Assembly: GCA_965240325.2 (NCBI GenBank)
Contig: OZ251222.1
Location: 3,038,001-3,102,000, forward strand
Source of the DNA: Rebecca billardiae RCC1528
Taxonomy: Eukaryota > Haptophyta
Reading direction: 5' to 3'
DNA: 64,000 nucleotides
The translations under genes were made by a program, and so were the position numbers. This document shows positions 1-8,616 of this stretch, piece after piece. Under the pieces are notes generated by a model that did no database searches, was not told where the DNA came from, and saw only the letters and a program-made list of their open reading frames with translations. Every line of letters starts with the position of its first letter. The first letter of the stretch is position 1.

Positions 1-398
1 TTGGCCAGTTCCATGTGCGCGGCTGCCTGCAGCGCTCTGTCCGTCGTGGGGAACTCAGCGATGTTCTTGCCGATCGCGCCAAAAGCCAGTGACATGTCGG
101 TCACAGCGTCACTCATCGCGGTGGAGGCGATGGCGGACAGACCCTCGACGTCGGCCTTAGTGATTTGTCGCGTCTGCACGTCCGTGTGCACGCGTGGCGC
201 CGCGCCGACCAGCTCGACGGGTACAAGGACGCCTTCCTCTGGCCTTGGTGTGCGCGCGCGTCGGCCTGCCTGAGACCTTGCGGAGGAGCGCTTCGGCTGG
301 GAGCCACGCTTGGATTTGGAAGAGCCTGTGCGCCAGCATTCCCCGACACCGGCGAGGCCGCAGCCGAGTAGGACGAGGAGCGCTAGCCGCAGCCGCAT
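1..398 (-). CDS. Predicted secreted protein, 3' end beyond the window
   Basis: An open frame runs from an ATG at 398 to the left edge without a stop, giving at least 132 residues. It starts MRLRLALLVLLGCGLAGVG, a classic signal peptide, so the product should enter the secretory pathway. A basic Ser/Arg/Lys-rich stretch (about residues 25-55) follows, then a more ordinary mixed segment with alternating small and hydrophobic residues that looks helical. I recognise no family. The start lies 255 bp from the divergently placed ankyrin gene, suggesting a shared promoter. It could have introns to the left that cannot be seen. The reading frame is clear; the function is unknown. Confidence 0.55.
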   Translation of the reverse strand, partial: MRLRLALLVLLGCGLAGVGECWRTGSSKSKRGSQPKRSSARSQAGRRARTPRPEEGVLVPVELVGAAPRVHTDVQTRQITKADVEGLSAIASTAMSDAVTDMSLAFGAIGKNIAEFPTTDRALQAAAHMELA

Positions 399-653
399 CG
401 TTCGACCCGCACTCACGCGTGCCCGTACGCGGCGGTCCCAGGAGCGCTCGCTCGGCTGCCGTCGCGAGCCAAATCAAATCTCAAATCTGTGACTAAACCT
501 CGCCCGTTTTAATTTTCGCGCGCGGAATTTCATCGCGCCCGCCATCACTTTCAATTGGCAGCGGCAGCCGTCCGTGGCGTCCCCGGAATCGGTTGGCTCG
601 CGGTTGGCTCGGGCGCGGCCTGGCGCCGCTCCCGGGCGCGGGTAGACGGCACG

Positions 654-1583
654 ATGGAGGACGCAACCGCGACGGTCCAAGGAGGTGTGCCGATGGAGGT
701 GGTGGCGCCTGAGGCACTCGCAGCCGCTGCCCGCACTGCGGCTGAGCTCGACGCCGAGGCGCTGCGGCGCCACCTCAGCGGCGACGGCCTGCCTTCGGAG
801 GCAGGACACGTGTGCGCGCGCGCGTGCGACACACACGGGTTCACGCTGCTGCACCATCTCGCCATCTTCGGACGCGCAGAGCTGGTGCGCATCCTGGCAA
901 GGGAGTTCGGCGTTCTGGTGGACGCGCCAAACCAGCAGGGCGTGACGCCGCTCCTCGCTGCCGTGACCGCGGGCAACCTCGACACGGCGAGCGCGCTCCT
1001 CGATGAGGGCGCGTCGGCCACGCAGGGCGGTGCACTTGGTGGGCCATCTGACAGCCCCGTGGCGCTCGCTGTCGAGCGTGGCCACGCCCCACTGGTGCGC
1101 CTTCTCGTGCGCGCGCTGGCCGACGTGAACGCGCGCAGCGGCGAGCACCGCGAGCCCCCGCTCTCCTTCGCAGCACGCAGCGGGCAAGTGGAGGTCCTCG
1201 ACGCGCTGCTCGAGGCTGGCGCTGACGCACTCGCAGAGGACGAGCGGGGCTTTACGCCGCTGATGCAGGCCGCGGCGGCAGGCCACGCGCACGTCGTCAC
1301 GCGACTCATTGCTGCGCGTGCCGACGCCAGCGCCGCGCCTGACGCATATCTCAAGGCAGCGTCGCTCGCCGCGGACACGCGGCACGCGGATGTCGCTCAG
1401 CTGCTCCTCGCCGCGGGGCCTGAGGGCATGACGTCGGCGCCGCCGGGCACTGCGACGGGTGGGGCGGGCGCAGGCCCAGCAGGCGTTCAGTCTGAGTCCG
1501 AGGAGCCCGAAGGTGGGCCCTCTCGCGACGAGCTCGCCAAGTTCGCCGCGGAACGTATGGGTCATGGGCGCGGCGGGCGCTAG
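654..1583 (+). CDS. Ankyrin-repeat protein
   Basis: A single-exon protein of 309 residues from the first ATG in the frame (the frame extends upstream only through non-ATG codons). Residues about 60-240 hold four to five ankyrin repeats: TLLHHLAIFGRAELVRIL, TPLLAAVTAGNLDTASALL, a variant copy around PVALAVERGHAPLVRLLV, PLSFAARSGQVEVLDALL and TPLMQAAAAGHAHVVTRL. A looser helical pair and a low-complexity Gly/Pro/Glu tail follow. Ankyrin repeats bind other proteins; no catalytic domain or membrane segment is visible, so it is probably a soluble adaptor. It is divergent from the secreted-protein gene at 398. The family is clear but the partner is unknown. Confidence 0.85.
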   Translation: MEDATATVQGGVPMEVVAPEALAAAARTAAELDAEALRRHLSGDGLPSEAGHVCARACDTHGFTLLHHLAIFGRAELVRILAREFGVLVDAPNQQGVTPLLAAVTAGNLDTASALLDEGASATQGGALGGPSDSPVALAVERGHAPLVRLLVRALADVNARSGEHREPPLSFAARSGQVEVLDALLEAGADALAEDERGFTPLMQAAAAGHAHVVTRLIAARADASAAPDAYLKAASLAADTRHADVAQLLLAAGPEGMTSAPPGTATGGAGAGPAGVQSESEEPEGGPSRDELAKFAAERMGHGRGGR

Positions 1584-2168
1584 GTCTGTCCGGCGCTGCC
1601 GGGGCTTGGCCCTCGGGCGGCCCCGACGCGGCCGCTGCTCACCAGCCCGCCCGCCACTGGCAGCAGCACCGGACTAATTCTATGATTTAAAGACACAGGC
1701 ACGAGGGCGCAGCTCTCCTGATTCGTCTGTCGAAGTACTGAATGGAGTTAATGGAGGATGTCGGAGCGCGTTGGCCGCGGGTGAGGGAGTCGTCGTAACC
1801 GATGCTGATCACACGGTCACTGAGGTAGTAGGCGCCCGGGGATGCCGCTGTTTTGCAGTCGTCGTCGGCCTTGGTCATCATGTAGTTGCCCGTGTCGTCG
1901 TCGTCCGAGGCTGTTCAAGTTGATGCCGTAGTGCAGGTAGTGGATGTGGTCGCCCGGGCCGGTGTGCGCGGCCTAGTGGCCTTGCCGAGTTGAGGGAGTA
2001 GTCGCCCTTGCCGTTGAGGAAGTCGTCGTCCTTGCCGTTGAGGAAGTCGTCGCCCTGGCCGCAGAGGAAGTCGTCGCCCTTGCCGTTGAGGAAGTCGTCG
2101 TCCTGGCCGCTGAGGGTGCCTGCGCTGCCCAACCGGGCGCGTCTGGCGCGCCAGCGCCGCGCGCGGCT
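1584..2168. other. Gene-free stretch with a 24-bp tandem repeat and decayed coding remnant
   Basis: Between the ankyrin gene and the orphan gene lies sequence with imperfect 24-bp tandem repeats (about 1999-2112) and short minus-strand open frames that read as protein fragments but are broken by stops and a frame change. They are described separately. Confidence 0.6.
1687..2132 (-). pseudogene. Broken repeat-protein remnant (DDFLNGKG octapeptides)
   Basis: The minus strand at about 1999-2112 encodes an octapeptide repeat, DDFLNGKG with variants DDFLCGQG and DDFLNGKD, from a 24-bp tandem repeat. Further along, one frame reads DHIHYLHYGINLNS and a second frame continues TGNYMMTKADDDC and then AYYLSDRVISIGYDDSLTRG to a stop at 1687. 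These look like one coding sequence broken by at least one frame change and in-frame stops. There is no ATG for the repeat frame and no known family. It could be a decayed 3' part of a gene, a set of small exons, or chance in low-complexity DNA. Confidence 0.3.
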
Positions 2169-3368
2169 CTACGCCAGCGACTGCGGCGCGGCGGCAGCCA
2201 GGTCACGGGGGGGGTCGCCGAGGGACGCGGTGCGAGCCTGCTTGGCCGGCTTGGCGTCGCTCCCGCCAGCGGAGGAGGGCCCATCCTCCTCCGCCGGCGT
2301 GGACGGCTCGGTCGCCGCGCGCTTGCCGGCTGCCGCGGCGCCGGGGGGCAGGACCAGGCGGTAGTTGGACTCCCCGAGCGCCGGCCTGGCCTGTTGCACC
2401 TCGGGCCCGTCCGACGGCGCGGCCGCGGTTGGTGGCTGGGGTGGCGGGATGGCATCGTCCGAACCCTCCCCCTCGGGCTCCTCCGCCTCCGGGCCGGCGG
2501 GGTCCGCCGCCTGTTGGTCGGCCGGCTGAGGAGCAGGGCGGCGCGCAGCGGCGGGCGGCGCGGGCGGCACAGGCGGCGCGGGCGGCACGCCCCACAGGTT
2601 GTGTGGGACGCGGGCGGCGCCGGCGATGCGGCGGCTCGGCTTGAGCGGCGCGAAGAAGATGGGGTGCTCGGGGTCGATGGGCATGAAACGCAGGCGGAGG
2701 AAGATCAGGTTCACACCGCCGGAGTAGATGTTGGTCTCGACGTGCTCACCGTTGGTCACGTACTTGTTGATGTCGGGCACGATCTGCTCGTAGAGGGCCC
2801 TGTGAAACTGCACGAGCGTCATCGTGGGGCTAACCGGGAGCGTGAGGGACACGTCCTTCGCCTGGGTTGCGAGGTCGGCCGCCGACAGCGCGAGCATCTC
2901 CTGCGTGAGCTCCGTGGTGCACGCCGTGAGAATGTTCGGCATGCACAGGCTGGTGGCCAGGCGGCGGCAGATGGTCATGTTCTCGAGCACCGAGCCGGTG
3001 AAGGAGAAAACGTGCTTATTGCCTTTGGGGTCCTGGGTGAGTCCTGAGAGCAGTCGCCCGCCTTGCGAGTTGGGCGCCACGTCGCTCAGGCAGCGCGCGC
3101 TCAGCTTGATCATCGTCGTGCACATCTGCTGGCCCGCATCCCGCCTGGCGGTGGGGGTGCTCGGCCGTTCCACCTGCAGCCCGCGCTCGAAGTTGTTGGA
3201 AGAGGGGAAGAAGCTCAAGGCGCTCCTGCTGTTGAGACGGTCGCGGAAAAAGCCGTGCTGGTAAGGGGGCATGGTGGCCGGTGTGGCGGGCGCGGGGCTG
3301 CGGAGGGCCGGGGGGCGGGTGCGGAAGCACTGCGGTGCGAGCGAGGTCGGTGCTGGTGCCAAAGGCAT
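2169..3368 (-). CDS. Orphan protein with conserved-looking core and Pro/Ala-rich tail
   Basis: An uninterrupted minus-strand frame of 399 residues from an ATG at 3368. A second ATG at 3272 (367 residues, beginning MPPYQHGFFRDRLNS) may be the true start, since sequence before it is Pro-rich. The core (from MPPYQ to about 190 residues later) has normal composition, including CRRLATSLCMPNILTACTTE and LIFLRLRFMPIDPEHPIFF, and looks folded. The last third is Pro/Ala/Glu-rich and probably disordered. No signal peptide or membrane helix is obvious. I do not recognise the family; conservation outside this species cannot be judged here. Upstream lies a run of 24 G. Confidence 0.55.
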   Translation of the reverse strand: MPLAPAPTSLAPQCFRTRPPALRSPAPATPATMPPYQHGFFRDRLNSRSALSFFPSSNNFERGLQVERPSTPTARRDAGQQMCTTMIKLSARCLSDVAPNSQGGRLLSGLTQDPKGNKHVFSFTGSVLENMTICRRLATSLCMPNILTACTTELTQEMLALSAADLATQAKDVSLTLPVSPTMTLVQFHRALYEQIVPDINKYVTNGEHVETNIYSGGVNLIFLRLRFMPIDPEHPIFFAPLKPSRRIAGAARVPHNLWGVPPAPPVPPAPPAAARRPAPQPADQQAADPAGPEAEEPEGEGSDDAIPPPQPPTAAAPSDGPEVQQARPALGESNYRLVLPPGAAAAGKRAATEPSTPAEEDGPSSAGGSDAKPAKQARTASLGDPPRDLAAAAPQSLA

Positions 3369-4171
3369 TTCGGCGCGCGGGGTTGAAATCAAATTTCAAA
3401 ACCCAGGTCCGGAGTGGCCCCGCCGGTCCCCCGGACCACGGCGGCCCGTCGTGCGTTTCGGGGGGAGAGGGGTTTGTCGCGAAACGGGCAGGATGGGGAA
3501 AAGGGGGGGGGGGGGGGGGGGGGGGGCTCGCGGCCGCCGCGGGGAGGCCGGGACGGGCGCGGTCTCCACCTGAGGGCCGGGCGCTGCTCAGGAAGGAGGG
3601 CGGCCCACACTCCGCGTGTCGCTCCCCAGTGCCTCCGCACAGGCACACCGCAGGTGTTCGCCGTCGTGTCGGGATGAGCATGCGCTTGGCGTCCGCACCC
3701 GGGGCCAGTCCTTTCATGGTCAGCAAGCAGGCGGGGGGGGGGCGTGCGTGTGCAAGCGCGGGTGGATATGTCGTGTCTGCGATATGCGGAGTGTTGGATG
3801 CGGGTTGCGCCGGTGCCCCAGGGCACCGGTGAGTGTGTAGCTGTTTCGGGCACGCCTCGCGAACGCGAGGCGCTGGGGACTGGTGTGAAATCACGATGAC
3901 GTCGTTTTATTTAGACGACGACAGTTGACTCGTAACGAGATACGCACACCGTTCGGGCGGTTCAACCGCATCTCTAAATACGGTTCACATCGCTGGATTC
4001 CTCACTACTCACAGGGCTCTTGAGGAATCCGAGCGACTCTCAGAGGGTCCTTTGCTCAGAGGGCGAAGAGAGGGTTCCGGACGACAGCTCGGCGAGAATC
4101 TAAAGGTCGGCGGTCGCGCGCAGAACACGAGGGCGGCGCGGCGCCTCCTCGCGTGGAGCAGGCGTTACTCG
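3369..4171. other. Intergenic region with a 24-G homopolymer
   Basis: GC-rich sequence with a run of 24 G at 3503-3526 and a second G run near 3733. Long Pro/Ala/Arg-rich open frames here are GC-composition artefacts. From about 3890 composition becomes more balanced up to the start of the bL34m gene; nothing recognisable is seen. Confidence 0.6.
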
Positions 4172-4728
4172 ATGGCGTCGACGCTCGTGCGCGCCGTCGG
4201 CCGCATGCGTGCATGTGCTGGGCGTATCGCGTGCCGATCGTACCACCACGGTGACCACGCCGCTGTCGCCCGCCTCCTCCTTCCCGACGCGCCGCCTCCG
4301 TACACGTTCCTCGGTCGGCTTGAGTGGACATTTGCGCCTTCACATCCGACGCTGGTGCCGTGGGAGGCGGTACAGCTACCGCCCCTGGCTCAGCCCCGTG
4401 AATTTGTCCCTCTCGGCCCGGATGCACTGGAGTTCGACCTGAGCATAATACAGCTCATGCCCAAGCGTGAGTACATTCCGCGGTGGCGCAAGCGCAAATC
4501 AAAGCATGGCTTCCGGAGGTGCGCTTGCTCCCGCTGTGATGCTCGCCAAGCGCTCAACGGTTCCCTGAGCCAAGCGCACGGTGTATGCATGGCCAACGAT
4601 GCTCACGCCCCCCCCCCCCCCCGTTATCCACCCTCCCTTCTCACCCACACAGGCGGATGTCCACGGTTGGCGGGCGGCGCGTGATTGGCAGACGGAGGGC
4701 AAAAGGCCGCAAGCGACTCGCCGTCTGA
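4172..4728 (+). CDS. MRPL34: Mitochondrial large-subunit ribosomal protein bL34m (two exons)
   Basis: Exon 1 is 4172-4518 and exon 2 is 4653-4728, joined by a phase-2 intron with donor GTGCGC and acceptor CACACAG; the product has 140 residues. The C-terminus carries the bL34 signature: KREYIP, KSKHGFRRRMST across the splice junction, then GRRRAKGRKRLAV and the stop. The N-terminus MASTLVRAVGRMRACAGRI is Arg-rich without acids, fitting a mitochondrial presequence. The middle is a lineage-specific extension, as bL34 itself is only about 45 residues. bL34 binds 23S-type rRNA in the large subunit. The intron contains a run of 17 C. Without splicing the conserved tail is lost, which supports this model strongly. 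Plastid targeting is less likely because no signal peptide is seen. Confidence 0.88.
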
Positions 4729-5347
4729 CTTGAATGAATGACAGTCGTTTGTGCTATGAGAGCTTCCAATGGTGGGGTGCGGCCAGCTGTGATCACCTTC
4801 GTTGTGGTGGCCCCGGGCCCGGCTGGCGACTAAGTATAACTGATGCGCGACTAACTGACTCCCTGAAGTTCTCGGCGCGGGATATAATTCTCATGATCGG
4901 ACGGCCTAGTACTAGAGTTCTAGAGTATATGATGCCTACTCAGGACGAAGCAGTGAATAGTAGTATGATATTTAATGACTAAGACCGCGGTTACTAGTTA
5001 AGCTATAAGCTACTAAAAGGCTCGGGCTATAACTAGCTTTAAATTAATAAGCTACGATATTGCTTTTATTAAATGACCGCCGCGTTCCCGCGCGGTCCGC
5101 TCTTCCGACCTTCCGTCAGCACAGACAGCTAACCCGAACCGCTCTTGCGGTTACGTGGGTGCTGTAATAGTGTCAGCAGAACTTGACAGTAGTTATATTC
5201 ACCATGGTGGCACTGCCGATAGCTTTATCATTTTCGTGGATTCGCGACGGACCAGACTCCAGACTCCAGAGTCCAACTCCACAGAGTCTTGGCGCGATGA
5301 GTCGATGTCACTAGACACTCGACAAGCTCCGAGCCTGCTCAGCACGG
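4729..5347. other. Intergenic, AT-richer, nothing recognised
   Basis: More AT-rich than its neighbours with short unconvincing open frames. It separates the 3' ends of the bL34m and IMPACT-like genes, which converge here. Confidence 0.6.
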
Positions 5348-6043
5348 TCACGGATTCACCACGTGCGCCTTTCCAGCGGTAAGGTCACGCGCGCGACTAA
5401 GAAGCTCGTCTTCAGCACCAGAAGGGACTGAGAACGTGATGCGCACCTCCTCGTCGGCATACTCCTCGCCAACGATGGTCTCCTCGCCCTCATTATGCCC
5501 TCCAAACATGCCAGCGAGCGAGTACAGGCTGCCGACTGCAGAGATAGGAGCGCCGATGGTGACCCTGGCGCGCGGCTCAATCTCTTCGATGAGCCCTTCT
5601 TCTTCTGCTTGCGAGAGGGCCAAACGCGCAGCGGCACCATAGGCTCTGATGAGCCCTCCAGCACCCAGCTTTGGCCCATTACGGTATCGCGCAACGACCA
5701 CAACGCAGTGCTCAAGGCCTGCGCGCCGGATAGCCGAGAGGATGGGCTGGCCGGCGGTGCCAGTTGGCTCACCATCGTCCATGGCGCGCTCGCCATCCGT
5801 GCACACGCAAGCCATCACCGTGTGCCCGGCCTTAGCGTGCTCTCCGGCCAGTTGCTCTCGAAACGCGAGCGCATCTGACAAGGAGTCAACGCGCGAGCAG
5901 GTGGCGATGAAGTTGCTTTTCTTCACCTCGTGCACGACTGGCCCAACGACGCCTGCGAGAGTGCGTAGCGCAGCGGTACCGCGTGCGAACCCAAGCCACA
6001 GCGGCAGCAGGCGAGACGCAACACGAATGGCCACGACCGCCAT
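5348..6043 (-). CDS. IMPACT/YigZ (UPF0029) family protein
   Basis: Single exon, 231 residues. The diagnostic motif DDGEPTGTAGQPIL sits near residue 90, followed by the family's VVVARYRNGPKLGAGGLIRA segment, so the IMPACT N-terminal-type (YigZ) fold covers about residues 35-140. A ferredoxin-like C-terminal part (RITFSVPSGAEDELLSRA) matches the YigZ second domain. The family's length is usually about 200-220 residues. Eukaryotic IMPACT proteins modulate GCN2 through an added RWD domain; none is seen here, so this resembles the bacterial/plastid YigZ form. The hydrophobic N-terminus (MAVVAIRVASRLLPLWLGFA) could be an organelle or secretory leader. Its start is 160 bp from that of the divergent coiled-coil gene. 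Confidence 0.85.
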   Translation of the reverse strand: MAVVAIRVASRLLPLWLGFARGTAALRTLAGVVGPVVHEVKKSNFIATCSRVDSLSDALAFREQLAGEHAKAGHTVMACVCTDGERAMDDGEPTGTAGQPILSAIRRAGLEHCVVVVARYRNGPKLGAGGLIRAYGAAARLALSQAEEEGLIEEIEPRARVTIGAPISAVGSLYSLAGMFGGHNEGEETIVGEEYADEEVRITFSVPSGAEDELLSRARDLTAGKAHVVNP

Positions 6044-6203
6044 GAATCTCCTCTCATGATCAAGAGCGCGAGCGAATTCCGGCTGGGCGCAGCCGCAGAG
6101 CCGCTGGCTGCTGGACGCAAGTCAGGAACAGGACTTCGTCGTTGCTGGTTGCTGGTATCGACGACCACATTGTAACCGCCAGCGGGCAAGGCGCCAGGCG
6201 GCT

Positions 6204-6821
6204 ATGGCGTCGACCCAGGGCGGTGCTCAGGAGGCATACAGCGGGGCCGATGGGCTGCGGCGGGCAAAGGACGACGTGAGGGCGGGCAAGACCCTGATCG
6301 ACCGCTTCAACGAGGACAAAAAGAAGCTGCGGCCCGAGGTGGCCGAGGCTGGGATTGTCGTCCTCGACTCCCTCATCTTGCGGCTGAAGAACTTCCGGTC
6401 TGGGCTGAAGAAGACGATTGAGGATCGGCAACAGGAGATCAAGGACCTGGACAAGCAAATTGCGGTCGTGCAGCCAAACTACGACAGAGTCAAGAAGCTG
6501 TACGATGCTCATGTCGCCGAGCGCGATGCGCTGCAGAAGGAGGTGGATGATTTAAACGCCGTGCTGGAGGCCAACGTGAAGGCTGCCAGCGAGGTGCTGT
6601 ACAAGGCCAACCGTGCACATGGTACCATCAGAACGAACATGGCCTCTTCGATGCTCGACGCAAATCGCGGCTTCACGGGCGACGGGCGGCCGCTCCCAGG
6701 GAGGGAAGCAAACGTGCTCAAGAGGCCTGTTAAGGCAGCCAACACTCGAGCAGGGTGTGTGCTTTGCGCCGTTGCTGCGTTCCAATCGCACAGGGGCCTT
6801 TGTGACGCGCAGATCGGCTGA
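6204..6821 (+). CDS. Coiled-coil protein of unknown function
   Basis: An ATG at 6204 opens a 205-residue frame. Residues about 20-140 are strongly charged and heptad-like (for example KKTIEDRQQEIKDLDKQIAV and HVAERDALQKEVDDLNAVLE), predicting one long coiled coil. A segment around MASSMLDANRGFTGDG follows. The last 30 residues (from about NTRAG) differ in composition and may be read-through into an intron, so the true 3' end is uncertain. No membrane segment. It is divergent from the IMPACT-like gene. The protein may be structural or cytoskeletal, but that is only inference. Confidence 0.65.
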   Translation: MASTQGGAQEAYSGADGLRRAKDDVRAGKTLIDRFNEDKKKLRPEVAEAGIVVLDSLILRLKNFRSGLKKTIEDRQQEIKDLDKQIAVVQPNYDRVKKLYDAHVAERDALQKEVDDLNAVLEANVKAASEVLYKANRAHGTIRTNMASSMLDANRGFTGDGRPLPGREANVLKRPVKAANTRAGCVLCAVAAFQSHRGLCDAQIG

Positions 6822-7895
6822 CCAGATCGCGCCCCCGCTCCCACAGGTTGCCATTGCCGCGCAAGTACGGATGATAATATGGGTGCGCACCGCTGCTCGG
6901 GCACATTCGCGCTTGCTGTCAGAGTGCTGTGCCGTGTCACGTGTGCGGTGCCAGACCGTGCCTTGAGAGTTGACTGTTGAGTGTGTGAGATCGGACAACT
7001 TCAGACAGTTCAGTCCGAGCGGAGGTTGAGTCATCCGCCCGGCGACATCAGAACTAACGGCCGTTAATCGACGCCTTCGGTAAAATTTGGCCAGTGGACC
7101 GGTTCTCGGAGTCCGAAGAGACAGACCGGCAGACCGGGAGTACGCGCGGCTGCGGTCACTGACACTAACTACTGAGACTGAGAGTGAGAGTAACTACTGA
7201 GTGCCACTCCCGGCTGCAAGCAGACAGTGAGTGTCGTACTGTAACCGGGCCGGTGCTGCCAGCTGCGGGCTGCTGGTGCGACTGCGGCGTGAGTTCATGC
7301 ACAGCGGGCCAGCGCCCCGGCCTGGGCCAGCGGCGTCCGGCCTCCCGGGGCCTCCGGCCCGGGCCCTCCGGCCGTGAGTCCGGGCGCGGCCCGGCACGGG
7401 CTCGGGCGACCGCGACTCGCCGACCGTGACGCGGACCCGTCGCGGCCGCCAGTCGGGGCAGGCCGCAGTCAGCAGTGACCAGTGTGTCACCGTGCTCGCT
7501 CGGTCACTTTGACTTTGACAATATATTAGCTACAGCTCATTTGACTTTGACAATTAGCTGTGACAGCTGAGCTGACACCGAGATCCGCGGCGAACACCGT
7601 CATTTCCCGGCGGTGCGCCACTGAATGAATAGTCCATACATACGGCATACCGCCATTGACCATGTCTGCAGGTACTTGGCAGTTGGCAAACGCCCACACA
7701 CGGCGCACATGCGGAGCTGCCAAGCGTGCACGGATACGTCTTTCGCACCATGCGGCGTGGTCGTGTGAGTCTTCGTGTGAGTCTGCCATCCGGGTCTGGG
7801 CAGCTGTCGCGTGTCCCATGCCTGCCCAAATCATCCCCAGGGCAACCGATGTGGCAGGACCCGATTCGTAGCCGGCGCAGCAACGACGCACTTGT
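6822..7895. other. Intergenic, partly very GC-rich
   Basis: Contains short direct GACTGAGA-like repetitions near 7160-7200, a GC-rich block at about 7290-7450 and a repeated TTTGACTTTGACAAT near 7507-7555. No gene or structured RNA could be supported. Confidence 0.55.
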
Positions 7896-8285
7896 TCAAG
7901 CTTCGTTGTTCTGCAAGCGCTCGATGAGCGCACGCTGCTCCTGGTCGACGCGAGAGAGTGACTCATGCTGCGCTGTGAGCCGCTCCAGCTCTGCTTTGCG
8001 CTCGTTCAGCGTCGCCTGCACTTCTCGCCGCCTGCGCTTGCGCGCTTCGGCCTCGCCAAGGACTTTGTTTCCAAGCCCGATCGTTCGCAGCTTCTGCGCG
8101 TCGATGACCTGCTGCTTGGCGTCCATCACTTGCATGAACTCAGTGACGATCTCGTGGAACTGCTTCGTCTTCGAAATGAAGACATTGCAATCCTCTTGCA
8201 GTGCAGTGGCCTGCTCGAGCTTGTCGGGGGGCAGCAGTCGAATGCCATCCTTCTCCACCGACAAGTGGTCCTTGGCCGCGGTCAT
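7896..8285 (-). CDS. IFT20: Intraflagellar transport protein 20
   Basis: Single exon, 129 residues, against about 132 in animals. The order of features matches IFT20: an N-terminal segment (LLPPDKLEQATALQEDCNVF), then a heptad-rich coiled coil running through FHEIVTEFMQVMDAKQQVID, KLRTIGLGNKV and ERKAELERLTAQHESLSRV, and the end EQRALIERLQ. IFT20 is an IFT-B subunit that also sits at the Golgi and helps sort ciliary membrane cargo. Its presence implies a flagellated life stage. The start codon is 331 bp from that of the divergent Rieske gene. The main alternative is a generic coiled-coil protein, but the match in length and C-terminal pattern favours IFT20. Confidence 0.8.
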   Translation of the reverse strand: MTAAKDHLSVEKDGIRLLPPDKLEQATALQEDCNVFISKTKQFHEIVTEFMQVMDAKQQVIDAQKLRTIGLGNKVLGEAEARKRRRREVQATLNERKAELERLTAQHESLSRVDQEQRALIERLQNNEA

Positions 8286-8616
8286 CTGCTTCGGACGCTC
8301 GCTGCCGCGCGATCGTCGAGCTGTGACCCCTGACCCCTGCCTTGCCTCGGCGCGCCCCTTGGCAACCGCCCAGCCTCACCAGCCAGCGCTTTGACCTCCC
8401 CGTCCGGTTGCTCAGCGAGGTCGAGCCGGAAACGTTCGGAGGCCGTGTCCGGACGCACGGGTGCGTTGCCCCGAACTGAATACAACGAATACAACCATAG
8501 GTGCCAACGGCTTTTCTTGCGGCGCGCCTCTAGCCGGGAACCACCGAGGGCGTGGCCAGGGTGGGCGTGACCCTCGTCGAGCCAAGGGTGACGACACCCT
8601 TGGTCGAGCGAACGAC
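8286..8616. promoter_or_regulatory. Bidirectional intergenic region, IFT20 / Rieske gene
   Basis: 331 bp between the divergent start codons; no other gene fits. It probably contains both promoters and short 5' UTRs. No specific element could be identified. Confidence 0.4.

Noticed and set aside
474-1565. 363-residue minus-strand frame opposite the ankyrin gene
   Set aside because: Arg/Ala/Gly-rich shadow of the ankyrin coding strand; no domain and no balanced composition.
2169-3368. Giant-virus structural protein
   Set aside because: Suggested only by its orphan status; no capsid or packaging motif can be seen.
3016-3894. 292-residue Pro-rich minus-strand frame
   Set aside because: Composition follows GC content, runs through the 24-G tract and overlaps the orphan gene in another frame.
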